Assembly: GCA_965230045.1 (NCBI GenBank)
Contig: OZ245940.1
Location: 310,001-374,000, forward strand
Reading direction: 5' to 3'
DNA from: G963662905 sp965230045
GTDB lineage: Bacteria > Bacteroidota > Bacteroidia > Bacteroidales > WRLA01
Length of the DNA: 64,000 nucleotides
The notes below the pieces were generated by a model. It was not told the DNA's origin. It ran no database searches and saw only the letters and a list, made by a program, of their open reading frames with translations. This document shows, piece after piece, positions 51,302 to 61,006 of this stretch. The translations under genes and the position numbers were made by a program. How positions within the stretch are numbered: position 1 is the first letter of the stretch; every line of letters starts with the position of its first letter.

Positions 51302-53116
51302 TTATTTTTTTGCAGACTGCTCTTCCTGTTTTTTAATTTCTGCCAGCACAGCTTCTACTTTATCGTGGTCTTCAAAATCCTTGGAAAGGTTATTGATGGT
51401 TTTGTAGCTGGCTTTATTGATGTCCATAATCATCAAGGCATCAAGGCAGTAATTAAAATTTGGGTCAATATTAAAGCCCAGTGTTTTGGTATTGAGCATA
51501 TTGATATACTGCCTCACGAGTATGGGCGTAGTAAAATCGGGATCAATATCCTGGATAAAGCGGTCGAGCAGGTTAAAATCGCCTTTGGTTATTTTGAGGA
51601 AGGTATGCAAATCAAAATCATCCTGAAGTGCCAGCTCCATTTTTTCACGCTTGTGCACGTATTTTGAAAGTTCCTCATTATAGAAATTTGCTTTCAAAAA
51701 CTGTAGTGTCAGCGCTTTGGCGATAAAAGAAAATTTACCACTGATGCTCACCGGCCCAAGCAGATAGCGATAATCGAATTTAAGCAACAAAAACAAAAGA
51801 CCTTTCCAAAGCAGATAAAGGGGCGTTGCTTTTCGCTGATATTCTTTCACAACAAAAGAACGTCCCAGCTCAAGTGTCTCTTTTAAAATCGGCAGCAACG
51901 GCTCTTCAATTTTAAACAGGCTGTTGATATACAATCCATCAATGCCTTTTTTCTCAATAATCTCTTTTCCCGGTCCAATACGGTAAGCTCCGGCTATTTG
52001 CTGGTTTTCATCATCCCAGATAAAAAGCTGATGGAAATATTCATCGTATTCATCCAGATCGACGGAACGGTTTGTGCCCTCTCCTACTTCCCGGAATGTC
52101 AACTCCCTTAACCGACCGATTTCCTGCATCAAATTAGGCATCTCGGTAGATAGGGCACAATAGGCGCTGTAGGTTTTTACTTTAAAAAGGAAGCTGCTTT
52201 CCCTGATTTTTTCAATTTCTGCCAGTAATAGTTTCCGTTCAACGGCATCAATAACTTTCTCTTGCTTTTCTGCCGGTTTTTGTTGCGGCATGCTGTCATC
52301 GAAAGAGAACCCAAAAGCATAGGTTTTTAAACGGAGCATGGCCGTATAATCCTTCAGATCGGTAAATTCTACCTGTTCTTTTGGCATAATCGGACGGCCA
52401 ATGCGGATGCGGATTTTTTTGTTTTTCGCTTTCAGCAGTTCCCGGGGCAGACGAACAGTGCGCAGTTTAGGGCTGATTTTGCCAAGACGGTGGAACAAAG
52501 CAGAATTTCCGCCTTCAAAATATATCGGGATAACCGGTACATTGGCTTTTTGCACCATGCGCATAATAGGTTCCTGCCAATCAATATCAAAAATTCCTTG
52601 GGAATCGGGCTGATAAGTAGAAACTTCGCCGGCAGGGAAAAGCCCCAGAGGTTTACCTTCTTTCAAATGCCTGAAAGCCGTGCGAATTCCGGCAAAACTG
52701 CTGGCTGCATCGGGACGGTCTTCAAAAGGATTTACGGGCAGGAAAAATTCATTGATGTTTTCAATGCGGGAAAGCAGGAAATTAACAAGCAATTTATAAT
52801 CAGGACGGATTTCAGCCAGTATCCGGGCAAGGATAATACCATCGGCACCACCGTAGGGGTGGTTGGAAACCGTGATAAAAGACCCCTCGGCAGGGATATT
52901 TTCCAAGTCTTCCGGACATATTTCATAGTCCAGTCCAAGTTTCTCAGAAATTGCTTTTAATCCGTCGAGACCTTTTTGGTCTTTCACCGAATCATATATT
53001 TTGTTTAACTGCTTCAAGCCGGTCAAATTAAGCAAAAGCCGGGCGAAAGCTTTTCCACCCAAGTATTTAAAATTCTTGTTCAGCGATAGAATGTCTTTAG
53101 TACTTACTAGGCTCAT
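51302..53116 (-). CDS. Bifunctional acyltransferase, OlsF/GlsF-like
   Basis: 604 residues from the ATG at 53116 (a TTG at 53137 is possible). The N-terminal half (about 60-270) is a PlsC-type O-acyltransferase with NHPYGGADG, LGLFPAGEVS and VIPIYFEGGNSALF. The C-terminal half (about 310-540) is an OlsB/GNAT-type N-acyltransferase with LRELTFREVGEGTN, GAYRIGPGKEI and GPVSISGKF. This fused order is that of OlsF/GlsF, which make ornithine or glycine lipids from an amino acid and two acyl groups. Which amino acid is used cannot be decided here. Confidence 0.85.
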   Translation of the reverse strand: MSLVSTKDILSLNKNFKYLGGKAFARLLLNLTGLKQLNKIYDSVKDQKGLDGLKAISEKLGLDYEICPEDLENIPAEGSFITVSNHPYGGADGIILARILAEIRPDYKLLVNFLLSRIENINEFFLPVNPFEDRPDAASSFAGIRTAFRHLKEGKPLGLFPAGEVSTYQPDSQGIFDIDWQEPIMRMVQKANVPVIPIYFEGGNSALFHRLGKISPKLRTVRLPRELLKAKNKKIRIRIGRPIMPKEQVEFTDLKDYTAMLRLKTYAFGFSFDDSMPQQKPAEKQEKVIDAVERKLLLAEIEKIRESSFLFKVKTYSAYCALSTEMPNLMQEIGRLRELTFREVGEGTNRSVDLDEYDEYFHQLFIWDDENQQIAGAYRIGPGKEIIEKKGIDGLYINSLFKIEEPLLPILKETLELGRSFVVKEYQRKATPLYLLWKGLLFLLLKFDYRYLLGPVSISGKFSFIAKALTLQFLKANFYNEELSKYVHKREKMELALQDDFDLHTFLKITKGDFNLLDRFIQDIDPDFTTPILVRQYINMLNTKTLGFNIDPNFNYCLDALMIMDINKASYKTINNLSKDFEDHDKVEAVLAEIKKQEEQSAKK

Positions 53117-53221
53117 GCACAATATGTAAACATACAATCAAAAAACGAACTGCGAAATTACGAATAAAATGCCACATCTCCTTTAATTAATCCTTAATCT
53201 ATGGAATAATATAGTCCACAG

Positions 53222-54997
53222 CTATACCGTAATTCCCATTTCGCGCATCAAATATAAGGCATTCAGGTTTTGCGCCACACCATCAATCATCAAATAATCG
53301 AATTGCATACGCGCATCTTTAATTTCGCATTCAAAACGCTTGGGAACAATTACAGCAGGCTTATCTGCCACCATTTCAGCAAGTTCCAAATCGTGTGTAG
53401 CGATAAAACCCGCACAACGAAACTGCAAAAGCTGTTTTAAAAGTGCTTTGCTGCCTTCTTTTTTATCAATAGAATTAGTTCCTTTCAGGATTTCATCGAG
53501 GATCAGGTAGAGTTCATTGCCATTTTTCAGGTGATCAATAATTTGCTTGATGCGCTTCACTTCTGCAAAAAAGTAACTTTCGCTGTCTTTGAGCGAATCC
53601 TCCGTGGAGATACTGGTAAAAATATCCATGGGTTTAAAGCTCATGGCAGCTGCACACACCGGTAAACCCGCAGAGGCCAAAACCAGGTTTATTCCTATAG
53701 TGCGCAGCATGGTGGTTTTGCCCGACATATTTGCACCCGTAATCACGTAAAAAGATTGCAGGCTTTCCATATCCACCTCATTGTTCACACGCCTTTCAGC
53801 GGGAATCAATGGATGCCCCAGATTTTTTGCACGCAGAACAGTTTGATTGGAAGGTTTGGGATAAACAAAATCAGGATGGTTAAAAGCGAAATTGCCCAAA
53901 GTGGCCATGGCTTCAATTTTATCAATGGTCTCTACCCACTCTTTGAGCGCCTGCCCATTAGCCGCCATCCATTTTTCGAGCCGGCGTGTCTGGGCAATAT
54001 CCCAAACCATCATCGCGTTGAGCAGCAGCCAGGCCAGAAGATTGAACCGGCTGTCGAGCGCATTAAGAATAGCTTTTAATTTCTGACATCGCTGCAATGC
54101 TTTGGCCTTTTTCAGCACTGCAAGCTGTTCCTGCAATAGAGGTGATTGAAAATCAGTTTTTTCCAACTGCTCCATTATTTTGATGTAACGCCCCAGCAGC
54201 GCAATAAAGCGACTTAAATGATTATGCCGTTTATTAATGCGAAAAGCAAATAATCCCGAAATGCCCAAAGGGATGCCCAACCAACTGAAAACCAAACTAA
54301 CAGGAATAATATCCATAAAAAGCAAAACCAAAAGACCAAGATTAATCAAAGGAATCAATACCAAAGGCATAAGGTAAAACGGGCGTAAAAACAATGCTTT
54401 GGATGAAAGCCAATCCTGTATGGCCCCTTTATCGGGCTCTTTGGTATATTGATCCGAAATGGCAAAAAAGGAATGTATGAAGTCAGGGTTTTTTGCCAGT
54501 TCCTGAACCGCTTTTTGGCGTTCGATAATTTCTTCGGCCTTTTTTAAAGGATTCAGAAATATCTGTGCCAAAGTTTCGGCAGGCCGCCTGAAAACACTTC
54601 GGTTGATATAATGAAAAATGGACTGATCGCCGAAAATGATCAGATCGCGGGCATAAGGATGCTCTTTATCAATAAAATTATTGCCGTTCGGCCCTTCCGG
54701 AAATTTAAAATCAAGAAAATCCAGTTCCTTTTGAAAAAGGGCTGCTTTGGACTCCAGGAAAGCGGTTCTGCGGATGATTTTATCATGCATTTTCAGCAAA
54801 AGCAGAAAGCCGGGTATTAGAATCAACAATCCCAAAAATAAAACCGAATGAGATAAAGCGTAGGCAATATTGCCGATCAACAAAACAAAAACCAGCAATC
54901 GCGCAACAGAAAAATACAGCGACTTTTTTTTAAGCCCCTGAATGGTTTTCTGTGTAAAAGCAAGCCGTTTTTGGTAATACTGCGCAGGGATTTTCAT
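53222..54997 (-). CDS. Membrane-anchored MutS-family ATPase
   Basis: 591 residues. The C-terminal third is a MutS ATPase domain: Walker A at 421-429 (GANMSGKTT), SISTEDSLKDSESYFFAEV, Walker B Asp501-Glu502 (LYLILDEILKGTN) and ATHDLEL. The middle is a MutS core-like helical domain. Unlike true MutS there is no mismatch-recognition domain, and the N-terminal half has two pairs of hydrophobic segments (about 28-48/51-69 and about 205-255) that look membrane-spanning. Such short membrane MutS-like proteins occur in Bacteroidota; function unknown. Monocistronic, divergent from gatB. Confidence 0.88.
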   Translation of the reverse strand: MKIPAQYYQKRLAFTQKTIQGLKKKSLYFSVARLLVFVLLIGNIAYALSHSVLFLGLLILIPGFLLLLKMHDKIIRRTAFLESKAALFQKELDFLDFKFPEGPNGNNFIDKEHPYARDLIIFGDQSIFHYINRSVFRRPAETLAQIFLNPLKKAEEIIERQKAVQELAKNPDFIHSFFAISDQYTKEPDKGAIQDWLSSKALFLRPFYLMPLVLIPLINLGLLVLLFMDIIPVSLVFSWLGIPLGISGLFAFRINKRHNHLSRFIALLGRYIKIMEQLEKTDFQSPLLQEQLAVLKKAKALQRCQKLKAILNALDSRFNLLAWLLLNAMMVWDIAQTRRLEKWMAANGQALKEWVETIDKIEAMATLGNFAFNHPDFVYPKPSNQTVLRAKNLGHPLIPAERRVNNEVDMESLQSFYVITGANMSGKTTMLRTIGINLVLASAGLPVCAAAMSFKPMDIFTSISTEDSLKDSESYFFAEVKRIKQIIDHLKNGNELYLILDEILKGTNSIDKKEGSKALLKQLLQFRCAGFIATHDLELAEMVADKPAVIVPKRFECEIKDARMQFDYLMIDGVAQNLNALYLMREMGITV

Positions 54998-55163
54998 ATT
55001 GTTTTGATTTAGGAAGCAGCAAATTTGCGCATTTTATTTAAGCTATGCACTGAAAGCCTAACTGTGGCCAATTGTTTTAACAATTATTAAGCGAAAAGGC
55101 CTAACCTGACTAATTCATGAAATTTCGGGCGATATAGCGGCGGAAAACACTAATCTTATATTG

Positions 55164-55171
55164 TACATTTG
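55164..55171 (+). promoter_or_regulatory. Candidate -7 element of gatB, predicted leaderless
   Basis: TACATTTG matches TAnnTTTG exactly and ends four bases before the ATG at 55176, so the transcript would begin at or very near the start codon. No -33 TTTG seen at the right distance. Confidence 0.5.
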
Positions 55172-55175
55172 CACC

Positions 55176-56582
55176 ATGAACTTAATGCTGAAAGTTGGGC
55201 TCGAAATACATATGCAATTGAAGCAGGAAGCAAAAATGTTTTCGCGTGAAAAAACTTTTAGCTGCGGAGAAAACACCAGTATCAGCGCCGAAAACCTGGG
55301 ACTTCCGGGCAGTCTTCCTTCCCTGAATATCCGTGCTGTACAGTCGGCACTATTGTTGGCTAAAGCCTGCGCTTGCACGATTGCCGATGAACTGGTTTTT
55401 GACCGCAAGCATTATTTTTATGCTGATACGGCAAAAAACTATCAGATTACCCAAAAGCGTAAACCATTGGGCTGTGGCGGCCAATTGAAATATATCCACA
55501 ACAAAAAACTGCACGAAATTAAGTTGATGGAAATACATCTCGAAGAAGATGCTGCAAAAAGCATGAACCGCAAAAATGAAACTTTGCTGGATTTCAACAG
55601 GGGAGGAGTGGCCCTTTTGGAAATTGTCACTCATGCCGATATTTCCTCCGCAGAACAGGCATCTGATATTTTTCGTGCATTACGCGATGCGGCACGTTTT
55701 TTAAACATCAGCGAAGGCAAAATGGAGGAAGGCCAAATGCGCTGCGATGCCAACATCAGCCTTTATGACGAATGGGGACATCATTATCCCAAATCCGAAA
55801 TAAAAAACATCAATTCCTTCCGGAACCTGAGAAAAGCCATTGATAAAGAATATCAGGTTCAGAAAGAATGCATTCATTCTGGGCACCCCCAGGAATCATT
55901 GACGAAGGATTATGATGCTTCAAATGATGAACTGATCGTTTTAAGAAAAAAGGAAACTGATTCCTATCGTTATATTCCTGAACCAAACCTGCCACCGCTT
56001 AAACTTGATTTGAACGCTATTGAAAAACCGCAAATGCCGGCAGAAATCTATCAGGAATTAAGCGGGAAATATAAAATCACGCATGAAAGCGCGGTGATCC
56101 TTTCTACCAGGCAAGACAAATTTGCCCTTTTTCAGGAAATAAGAAAATTATGGAAAAAGGAACAATTGGCAAGATACGCTCACTATATTTGCGCCTTTGA
56201 TGATCAAAAATTAAAAGAACTTTCGGTTCAAAACAAAAAGACGCTGGCACAACAATTGTGCGCTTCCATAGGTCTTTATGAACAGAATAAAATAAGTAAA
56301 GGCAATTTGCGCGATAAACTTCTTCCGGTTTTGATGGACAATTTAGAAGGAAACCCTGAAGAAATTGCACACAAAAATCAATGGATTATTGAAATGGAAA
56401 CAGCTGAAATCAACGAAATAATTGATGATGTGCTTGCAGAACATCCGCGTGAATTTCTGCGTTATAGAAATGGGGATAAAATTCTTACCGGTTTTTTTAT
56501 GGGGCAAATCATGAAAAAATCCAGAGGAAAAGCTGATCCGGGCCAAGCCATGCAGCTGCTCGATAACAAGCTAAAGCAATAA
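55176..56582 (+). CDS. gatB: Aspartyl/glutamyl-tRNA amidotransferase subunit B
   Basis: 468-residue subunit of GatCAB, which amidates Glu-tRNA-Gln or Asp-tRNA-Asn. The N-terminal kinase domain (about 1-290) shows KVGLEIHMQL, LGLPGSLPSLN, FDRKHYFYADTAKNYQITQ and DFNRGGVALLEIVT. The helical and YqeY tail domains follow. The zinc-ribbon cysteines of many GatB proteins are absent (NTSISAENLGLPG). Start at the ATG at 55176; a TTG at 55161 lies before the -7 box. gatA and gatC are not in the window. Confidence 0.94.
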   Translation: MNLMLKVGLEIHMQLKQEAKMFSREKTFSCGENTSISAENLGLPGSLPSLNIRAVQSALLLAKACACTIADELVFDRKHYFYADTAKNYQITQKRKPLGCGGQLKYIHNKKLHEIKLMEIHLEEDAAKSMNRKNETLLDFNRGGVALLEIVTHADISSAEQASDIFRALRDAARFLNISEGKMEEGQMRCDANISLYDEWGHHYPKSEIKNINSFRNLRKAIDKEYQVQKECIHSGHPQESLTKDYDASNDELIVLRKKETDSYRYIPEPNLPPLKLDLNAIEKPQMPAEIYQELSGKYKITHESAVILSTRQDKFALFQEIRKLWKKEQLARYAHYICAFDDQKLKELSVQNKKTLAQQLCASIGLYEQNKISKGNLRDKLLPVLMDNLEGNPEEIAHKNQWIIEMETAEINEIIDDVLAEHPREFLRYRNGDKILTGFFMGQIMKKSRGKADPGQAMQLLDNKLKQ

Positions 56583-56587
56583 TTTAA

Positions 56588-59500
56588 ATGATTGAATATC
56601 AAGATATTATAAAGCGACTTAACGCTTTTGTACGTAAGTACCACAAAAATGAACTGCTCAAAGGCAGCATTATGAGTTTGGGAATGCTCCTGCTGTTCCT
56701 TTTGGTACTTTTGGTAGTGGAATATTTGGGCGAATTTGGCATCATTACGCGTAGCATCCTTTTTTATACTTATCTTGTTCTGGCCACAGGCGTACTTATC
56801 CGCTGGATCCTGTTGCCTTTGTTCCGCATCGGGAAACTGAGCAAAAGCCTCACATATGCCGAAGCTTCACGGCTCATTGGAAAGTATTTTCCTGAAATAA
56901 ACGATAAGCTACTAAATACTATACAATTACATAAACTGATCGAGGAAAACCCGAAATCAGCAGAACTCATTGCAGCCAGTATTGCGCAAAAATCCAATGA
57001 ATTAAAGCCTTATCCTTTCAAAAAGGCTGTTGATTTTAAAACGAACAAAAAATATCTGAAATACGCACTGGTTCCATTGGGCGTTTTTCTCCTAATTTTT
57101 ATGGCCAGTCCGGCAATGATAACCGAACCGGCCGAGCGCATCGTAAAGCACAATGAATATTTTGAACCGAAGCAGGATTTTCGCATCAAAATATTGAATG
57201 ATGCTTTGAAAACCTCGCAGCTGGAAGACTTCACTCTGGAAATTACCACAGAAGGGGAACGGGTTCCGCAGCAAATGTTTATCCGCTATAAGGACAATGA
57301 TTTCCTCTGCCGGGCAACGGCGCCAAACCAATTTGTCTATACATTCCGAAATTTGAATGAAAGTATTGATTTTGAATTATTTGCTGGCGATATCCGTACA
57401 AAAAAATATAAGCTACTGGTACATCCGAAGCCTGTAATCAGCAGTTTTGAGACGCAAATCATTTATCCAGCCTATACGGGACTTAAAGGCGAAAACATTC
57501 CCAATGCAACTGAATTTAATGTGCCCGAAGGCAGTGAACTCAGCTTCAGGTTTTATACACGTGACACCAAAAATGTGATTATCCAAAATGAAGAAATCGG
57601 CAAATCGGACGAACTGAAATCGGCCAATGTTTTTGAAAGCTCCGGTCGTTTTTTAAATGATTCGGTTTTTATGGTCTGGACATCCAATGAATTTATTCCA
57701 AAAAGCGACAGCATGGAATTCCGCATTCATTGCCAAAAGGACCAATATGCCGACATTCAGGTACAGGAAATACAGGATTCGGTTTTTGATACACGGATAT
57801 ATTTTCGCGGATTGATTGAGGATGACTATGGTTTCTCTCGACTGGAATTCACGGTGGAACGTGAAGGGAAAGCGGACATCCGAAAGGCAATCGACATCAA
57901 TAAATTCAACAGTCAGCAAGAATTTTTCCATTTTTTCGATTTGCAGGAATTGAATCTAACACCTGGCGAAAGCGCGGAATATTATTTTAAAGTTTGGGAC
58001 AATGATGGCATCAACGGGCCAAAATCCAGCCGCTCGCATAAAATGATATATACGCGACCAACAAGGGCTCAGGCCGATAGTTTGCGCAAAGAAGAGCGAA
58101 ACAAACTGGATGAAAAATTTGAAGAAGCGATAAAAGATTCGCGTGAATTTCAGAAGCAGGCGGAAGAACTTCAGAAAAAAATCCTGCAGAAAAAAGAACT
58201 CGACTGGCAGGATAAGCAACAAATTGCCGATTTGCTCGAAAAACACAAAGAGTTGGAGCAAAATATTGAACAAATTAAGGAACAAACCGAAATCAATAAG
58301 AAAAAAAGCCTTGATGAAGAAAAAAGCCAGCGTATAGCTGAAAAGCAGGAGCAATTGCAAAAAATGTTTGAAGAACTCATGAACGATGAAATGAAGGAGC
58401 TTTTTGAGCAATTGGAGCAAATGATGGATGAACTTAACCGGGAAAAAGCAAACGATCTGCTCGAACAAATGCAAATCTCGGACGAAGAGCTTGAAGAGCA
58501 GCTGGACCGGAATATGGAATTGCTCAAGCAGTTGCAATTTGAATCAGAGCTGCAAAAAAGTATTGACCAACTCGAGGAAATGGCCAAAGAGCAGGAAGCG
58601 CTGGCTGAAGAAACAAACGAAAGCGAAGATTCGGAGCTGAAAGAAGAGCAGCAAAAACAAGAAAAGCTCAATGAAGATTTTAAAAACCTGAAAGAACAAT
58701 TAGACGAGTTGGAGCAAATGAATGAGGAGCTGGAAAAGCCGAATGACTTTGAAAAACCGGAAGAACAGCAGGAACAGATTTCGGAAGATATGGAGCAAAG
58801 TATGGAACAAATGCAGCAACAGAACCAGAAAGGAGCTTCAGAAAAACAAAAAAATGCCTCTCAGAAGATGAAACAGATGTCGCAATCATTGCAACAAATG
58901 ATGACGATGATGCAGCAGCAACAAATGGGGGAGGACATTGAAAACCTGAGGGAAATTCTTGAAAACCTGATCCAAATCAGTTTTGAGCAGGAAGAGCTCA
59001 TGGACAGAACATCAAAGATTAAATTACAGGATCCTTCATATCCTGAACTGATCCGCGAGCAAAACCGGCTGGGAACTGACATTGAAAAGGTCGAAGATTC
59101 CTTAAAATCACTTGCAAAAAGGCAGATGGCCATTGAGCCTCATGTAACAAAGAAGGTGAAAGAAATTGAAAGCAATCTAAAATCGGCGGTTGATCAGCTG
59201 AGCGAACGGCGGCCCAAAATGGCCAGCGGAAAGCAGCAATATGTTTTCACGGCCATCAACGACCTTGCCCTGATGCTTGCCGAAGCCCTGGATCAGATGC
59301 AGGATCAACAAATGTCGATGCAAAGCAGTGGCCAGTGCAATTCACAGCAAAAACAGGGCGGTAGTTCGCAATCACAATCCATGAAATCGATGAGCCAACT
59401 GCAGGAACAGCTCAACAAGCAGTTGCAGGAAATGCAAAGGCAATTGCAGCAACAGCAAAATGATAAAGGCCAGCAGAAAAAAGGCGGACAATCAATGAGC

Positions 59501-59932
59501 GAGCAGTTTGCCCGGGCAGCTGCACAACAGCAGGCTTTGCGCAGAAAGCTCGAAGAATACATGGAGGAGATGAAAGAAGGTGGTTTGCAACCAGGCAAAG
59601 AAATGCGTAAAATTGCAGAAGAAATGGAGCAAACGGAAACCGATTTAGTGAATAAAATCCTAAACCGTCAAACGCTCCAAAGGCAAAAAGATATTCTCAC
59701 AAGACTCTTAAAATCAGAAAAAGCAGAGCGGGAGCGGGAGAAAGAAAAAAGAAGGGAAGCCCGGGAGGCAAAAAATAAAAAAATTAGTAACCCTGAGGCG
59801 ATTTTTAAGTATAAAAGGGAAGAGATAGATCAGCTTGAATTGCTGCGGACAATTCCGCCGGAACTCAAGCCATATTATAAGAAAAAAGCAAATAAGTTTT
59901 TATATCCAATTTTGGACCAGCAGTATGAATAA
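56588..59932 (+). CDS. DUF4175-like giant membrane coiled-coil protein
   Basis: 1114 residues. Two N-terminal transmembrane helices (about 27-47 and 53-79) and a third (about 157-177) are followed by a beta-rich region (about 190-480), then about 600 residues of Gln/Glu/Lys/Met-rich coiled coil with strings such as EQLEQMMDELNREKAN and QQQQMGEDIENLREIL. It matches the DUF4175-type proteins annotated in Bacteroidota, of unknown function. The tail is highly basic and acidic (EREREKEKRREAREAKNKK). Five bases after gatB; its stop overlaps the next start by eight bases. Confidence 0.87.
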   Translation: MIEYQDIIKRLNAFVRKYHKNELLKGSIMSLGMLLLFLLVLLVVEYLGEFGIITRSILFYTYLVLATGVLIRWILLPLFRIGKLSKSLTYAEASRLIGKYFPEINDKLLNTIQLHKLIEENPKSAELIAASIAQKSNELKPYPFKKAVDFKTNKKYLKYALVPLGVFLLIFMASPAMITEPAERIVKHNEYFEPKQDFRIKILNDALKTSQLEDFTLEITTEGERVPQQMFIRYKDNDFLCRATAPNQFVYTFRNLNESIDFELFAGDIRTKKYKLLVHPKPVISSFETQIIYPAYTGLKGENIPNATEFNVPEGSELSFRFYTRDTKNVIIQNEEIGKSDELKSANVFESSGRFLNDSVFMVWTSNEFIPKSDSMEFRIHCQKDQYADIQVQEIQDSVFDTRIYFRGLIEDDYGFSRLEFTVEREGKADIRKAIDINKFNSQQEFFHFFDLQELNLTPGESAEYYFKVWDNDGINGPKSSRSHKMIYTRPTRAQADSLRKEERNKLDEKFEEAIKDSREFQKQAEELQKKILQKKELDWQDKQQIADLLEKHKELEQNIEQIKEQTEINKKKSLDEEKSQRIAEKQEQLQKMFEELMNDEMKELFEQLEQMMDELNREKANDLLEQMQISDEELEEQLDRNMELLKQLQFESELQKSIDQLEEMAKEQEALAEETNESEDSELKEEQQKQEKLNEDFKNLKEQLDELEQMNEELEKPNDFEKPEEQQEQISEDMEQSMEQMQQQNQKGASEKQKNASQKMKQMSQSLQQMMTMMQQQQMGEDIENLREILENLIQISFEQEELMDRTSKIKLQDPSYPELIREQNRLGTDIEKVEDSLKSLAKRQMAIEPHVTKKVKEIESNLKSAVDQLSERRPKMASGKQQYVFTAINDLALMLAEALDQMQDQQMSMQSSGQCNSQQKQGGSSQSQSMKSMSQLQEQLNKQLQEMQRQLQQQQNDKGQQKKGGQSMSEQFARAAAQQQALRRKLEEYMEEMKEGGLQPGKEMRKIAEEMEQTETDLVNKILNRQTLQRQKDILTRLLKSEKAEREREKEKRREAREAKNKKISNPEAIFKYKREEIDQLELLRTIPPELKPYYKKKANKFLYPILDQQYE

Positions 59933-60437
59933 AGAATTAAAGCACCTTACAATTTTTTCTGATTTTTCAGAAATGCACAAAGTCGAGAAGTTTGTTGAGG
60001 ACATCTGTGATCACTACAACATCAACAACAACTACTTCAGCAATATTATTATGGTGCTAACAGAAGCTGTGAGCAATGCCATTGTGCATGGAAACAAAGA
60101 AAATAAAAGCCTGAAGGTTTCTATAAATTTTGAAGCTGTTCCTTCCGGATTACGTTTTTCGATAGAAGATGAAGGAGCTGGCTTTGACAGTACAAAAATC
60201 CAGGATCCAACCGATATCACTGTTGAGTTCAATGAAAACAGCGGAACCGGACTCTTTTTGATGGAGCGCCTTTCGGATGAAATCAAATATTTGGAAAATG
60301 GCCGTAAAATTGTTGTTCTCTTTGACACAGCAAGCATTAATTATGAGCTTTCGGTGCAGCGCCGGAAAGAAATCAAAAAATATTTTGGCATCACAGAATT
60401 AGCAGGAAACGAATACCTCAGCAATAATGCAAATTAA
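59925..60437 (+). CDS. RsbW-like ATP-binding (serine kinase/anti-sigma type) protein
   Basis: 170-residue single HATPase_c_2 domain of the anti-sigma-factor/serine-kinase class. The N box is EAVSNAIVHGNKEN with Asn51; DEGAGFD and NSGTGLFLMERLSDEI follow. In other bacteria such proteins sequester a sigma factor or phosphorylate a STAS antagonist. No sigma or STAS partner is adjacent; the only STAS gene in the window is at the head of the chemotaxis operon. The start at 59925 overlaps the DUF4175-like stop; the longer frame from 59835 is inside that gene. Confidence 0.92.
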   Translation: MNKELKHLTIFSDFSEMHKVEKFVEDICDHYNINNNYFSNIIMVLTEAVSNAIVHGNKENKSLKVSINFEAVPSGLRFSIEDEGAGFDSTKIQDPTDITVEFNENSGTGLFLMERLSDEIKYLENGRKIVVLFDTASINYELSVQRRKEIKKYFGITELAGNEYLSNNAN

Positions 60438-60852
60438 TTATTTCACTGAAGAACTCGATTACCGTTTACGTGGCAAAAACAAATTACGCGAATGGATTTC
60501 CGCTGCGATTGACAAAGAAGGTCTGGAAACAGGTGTCATCAATTACATTTTTTGTTCGGATAAATATCTCCTCAAAATTAACGAAGACTATTTGCAGCAC
60601 TTCGATTTTACTGATGTGATTACATTCGATTATTCTGCTGAAGAGATAATTTCCGGTGATATTTTCATCAGTATCGACCGCATAAAAGAAAATGCCCAAC
60701 AGTTTAAGCAAAAATTCACCGATGAATTGCACCGTGTGATGATTCATGGTGTTTTGCACCTGATGGGCTATAAGGACAAAAGCCCTTCCGATAAAAGCGA
60801 AATGACAGCCAAAGAGGATTATTATTTATCTTTGCGCCCTGAAATCAAATAA
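60427..60852 (+). CDS. ybeY: Endoribonuclease YbeY / rRNA maturation factor
   Basis: 141-residue metal-dependent RNase required for 16S rRNA 3'-end maturation and ribosome quality control. The metal site is HGVLHLMGYKD: His107, His111 and Asp117. The third ligand, usually His (H-x3-H-x5-H), is Asp here, the form I recall for Bacteroidota YbeY. The N-terminal fold and FDFTDVITFDY motif are normal. Overlaps the RsbW-like gene by 11 bases and is followed by a 190-base intergenic region with a parS site. Confidence 0.94.
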   Translation: MQINYFTEELDYRLRGKNKLREWISAAIDKEGLETGVINYIFCSDKYLLKINEDYLQHFDFTDVITFDYSAEEIISGDIFISIDRIKENAQQFKQKFTDELHRVMIHGVLHLMGYKDKSPSDKSEMTAKEDYYLSLRPEIK

Positions 60853-60984
60853 TAAGTTTCTGTCAATAAAGTCTCCTAAATCATTGTTCTCTTTCAGAAG
60901 ATATTTTTCCTTTCAACATTAATGTGTTTTTTGAATAGAGTCAATTTTGTTGGCAGATTTTGTTTTCAAAGGCTTAACTTGATG

Positions 60985-61006
60985 GAAGAGTGTTGGTTAA
61001 CTCTTC
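60985..61006 (+). repeat. Inverted repeat abutting parS site 1
   Basis: GAAGAGT (60985-60991) and ACTCTTC (61000-61006) form a 7-bp stem with an eight-base loop. It ends exactly where the parS palindrome begins. It lacks a T run, so it is not an obvious terminator. Confidence 0.55.

Noticed and set aside
57956..58537. 193-codon open frame antisense to the coiled-coil protein
   Set aside because: Leu/Phe-rich complement of Lys/Glu codons in the DUF4175-like gene.
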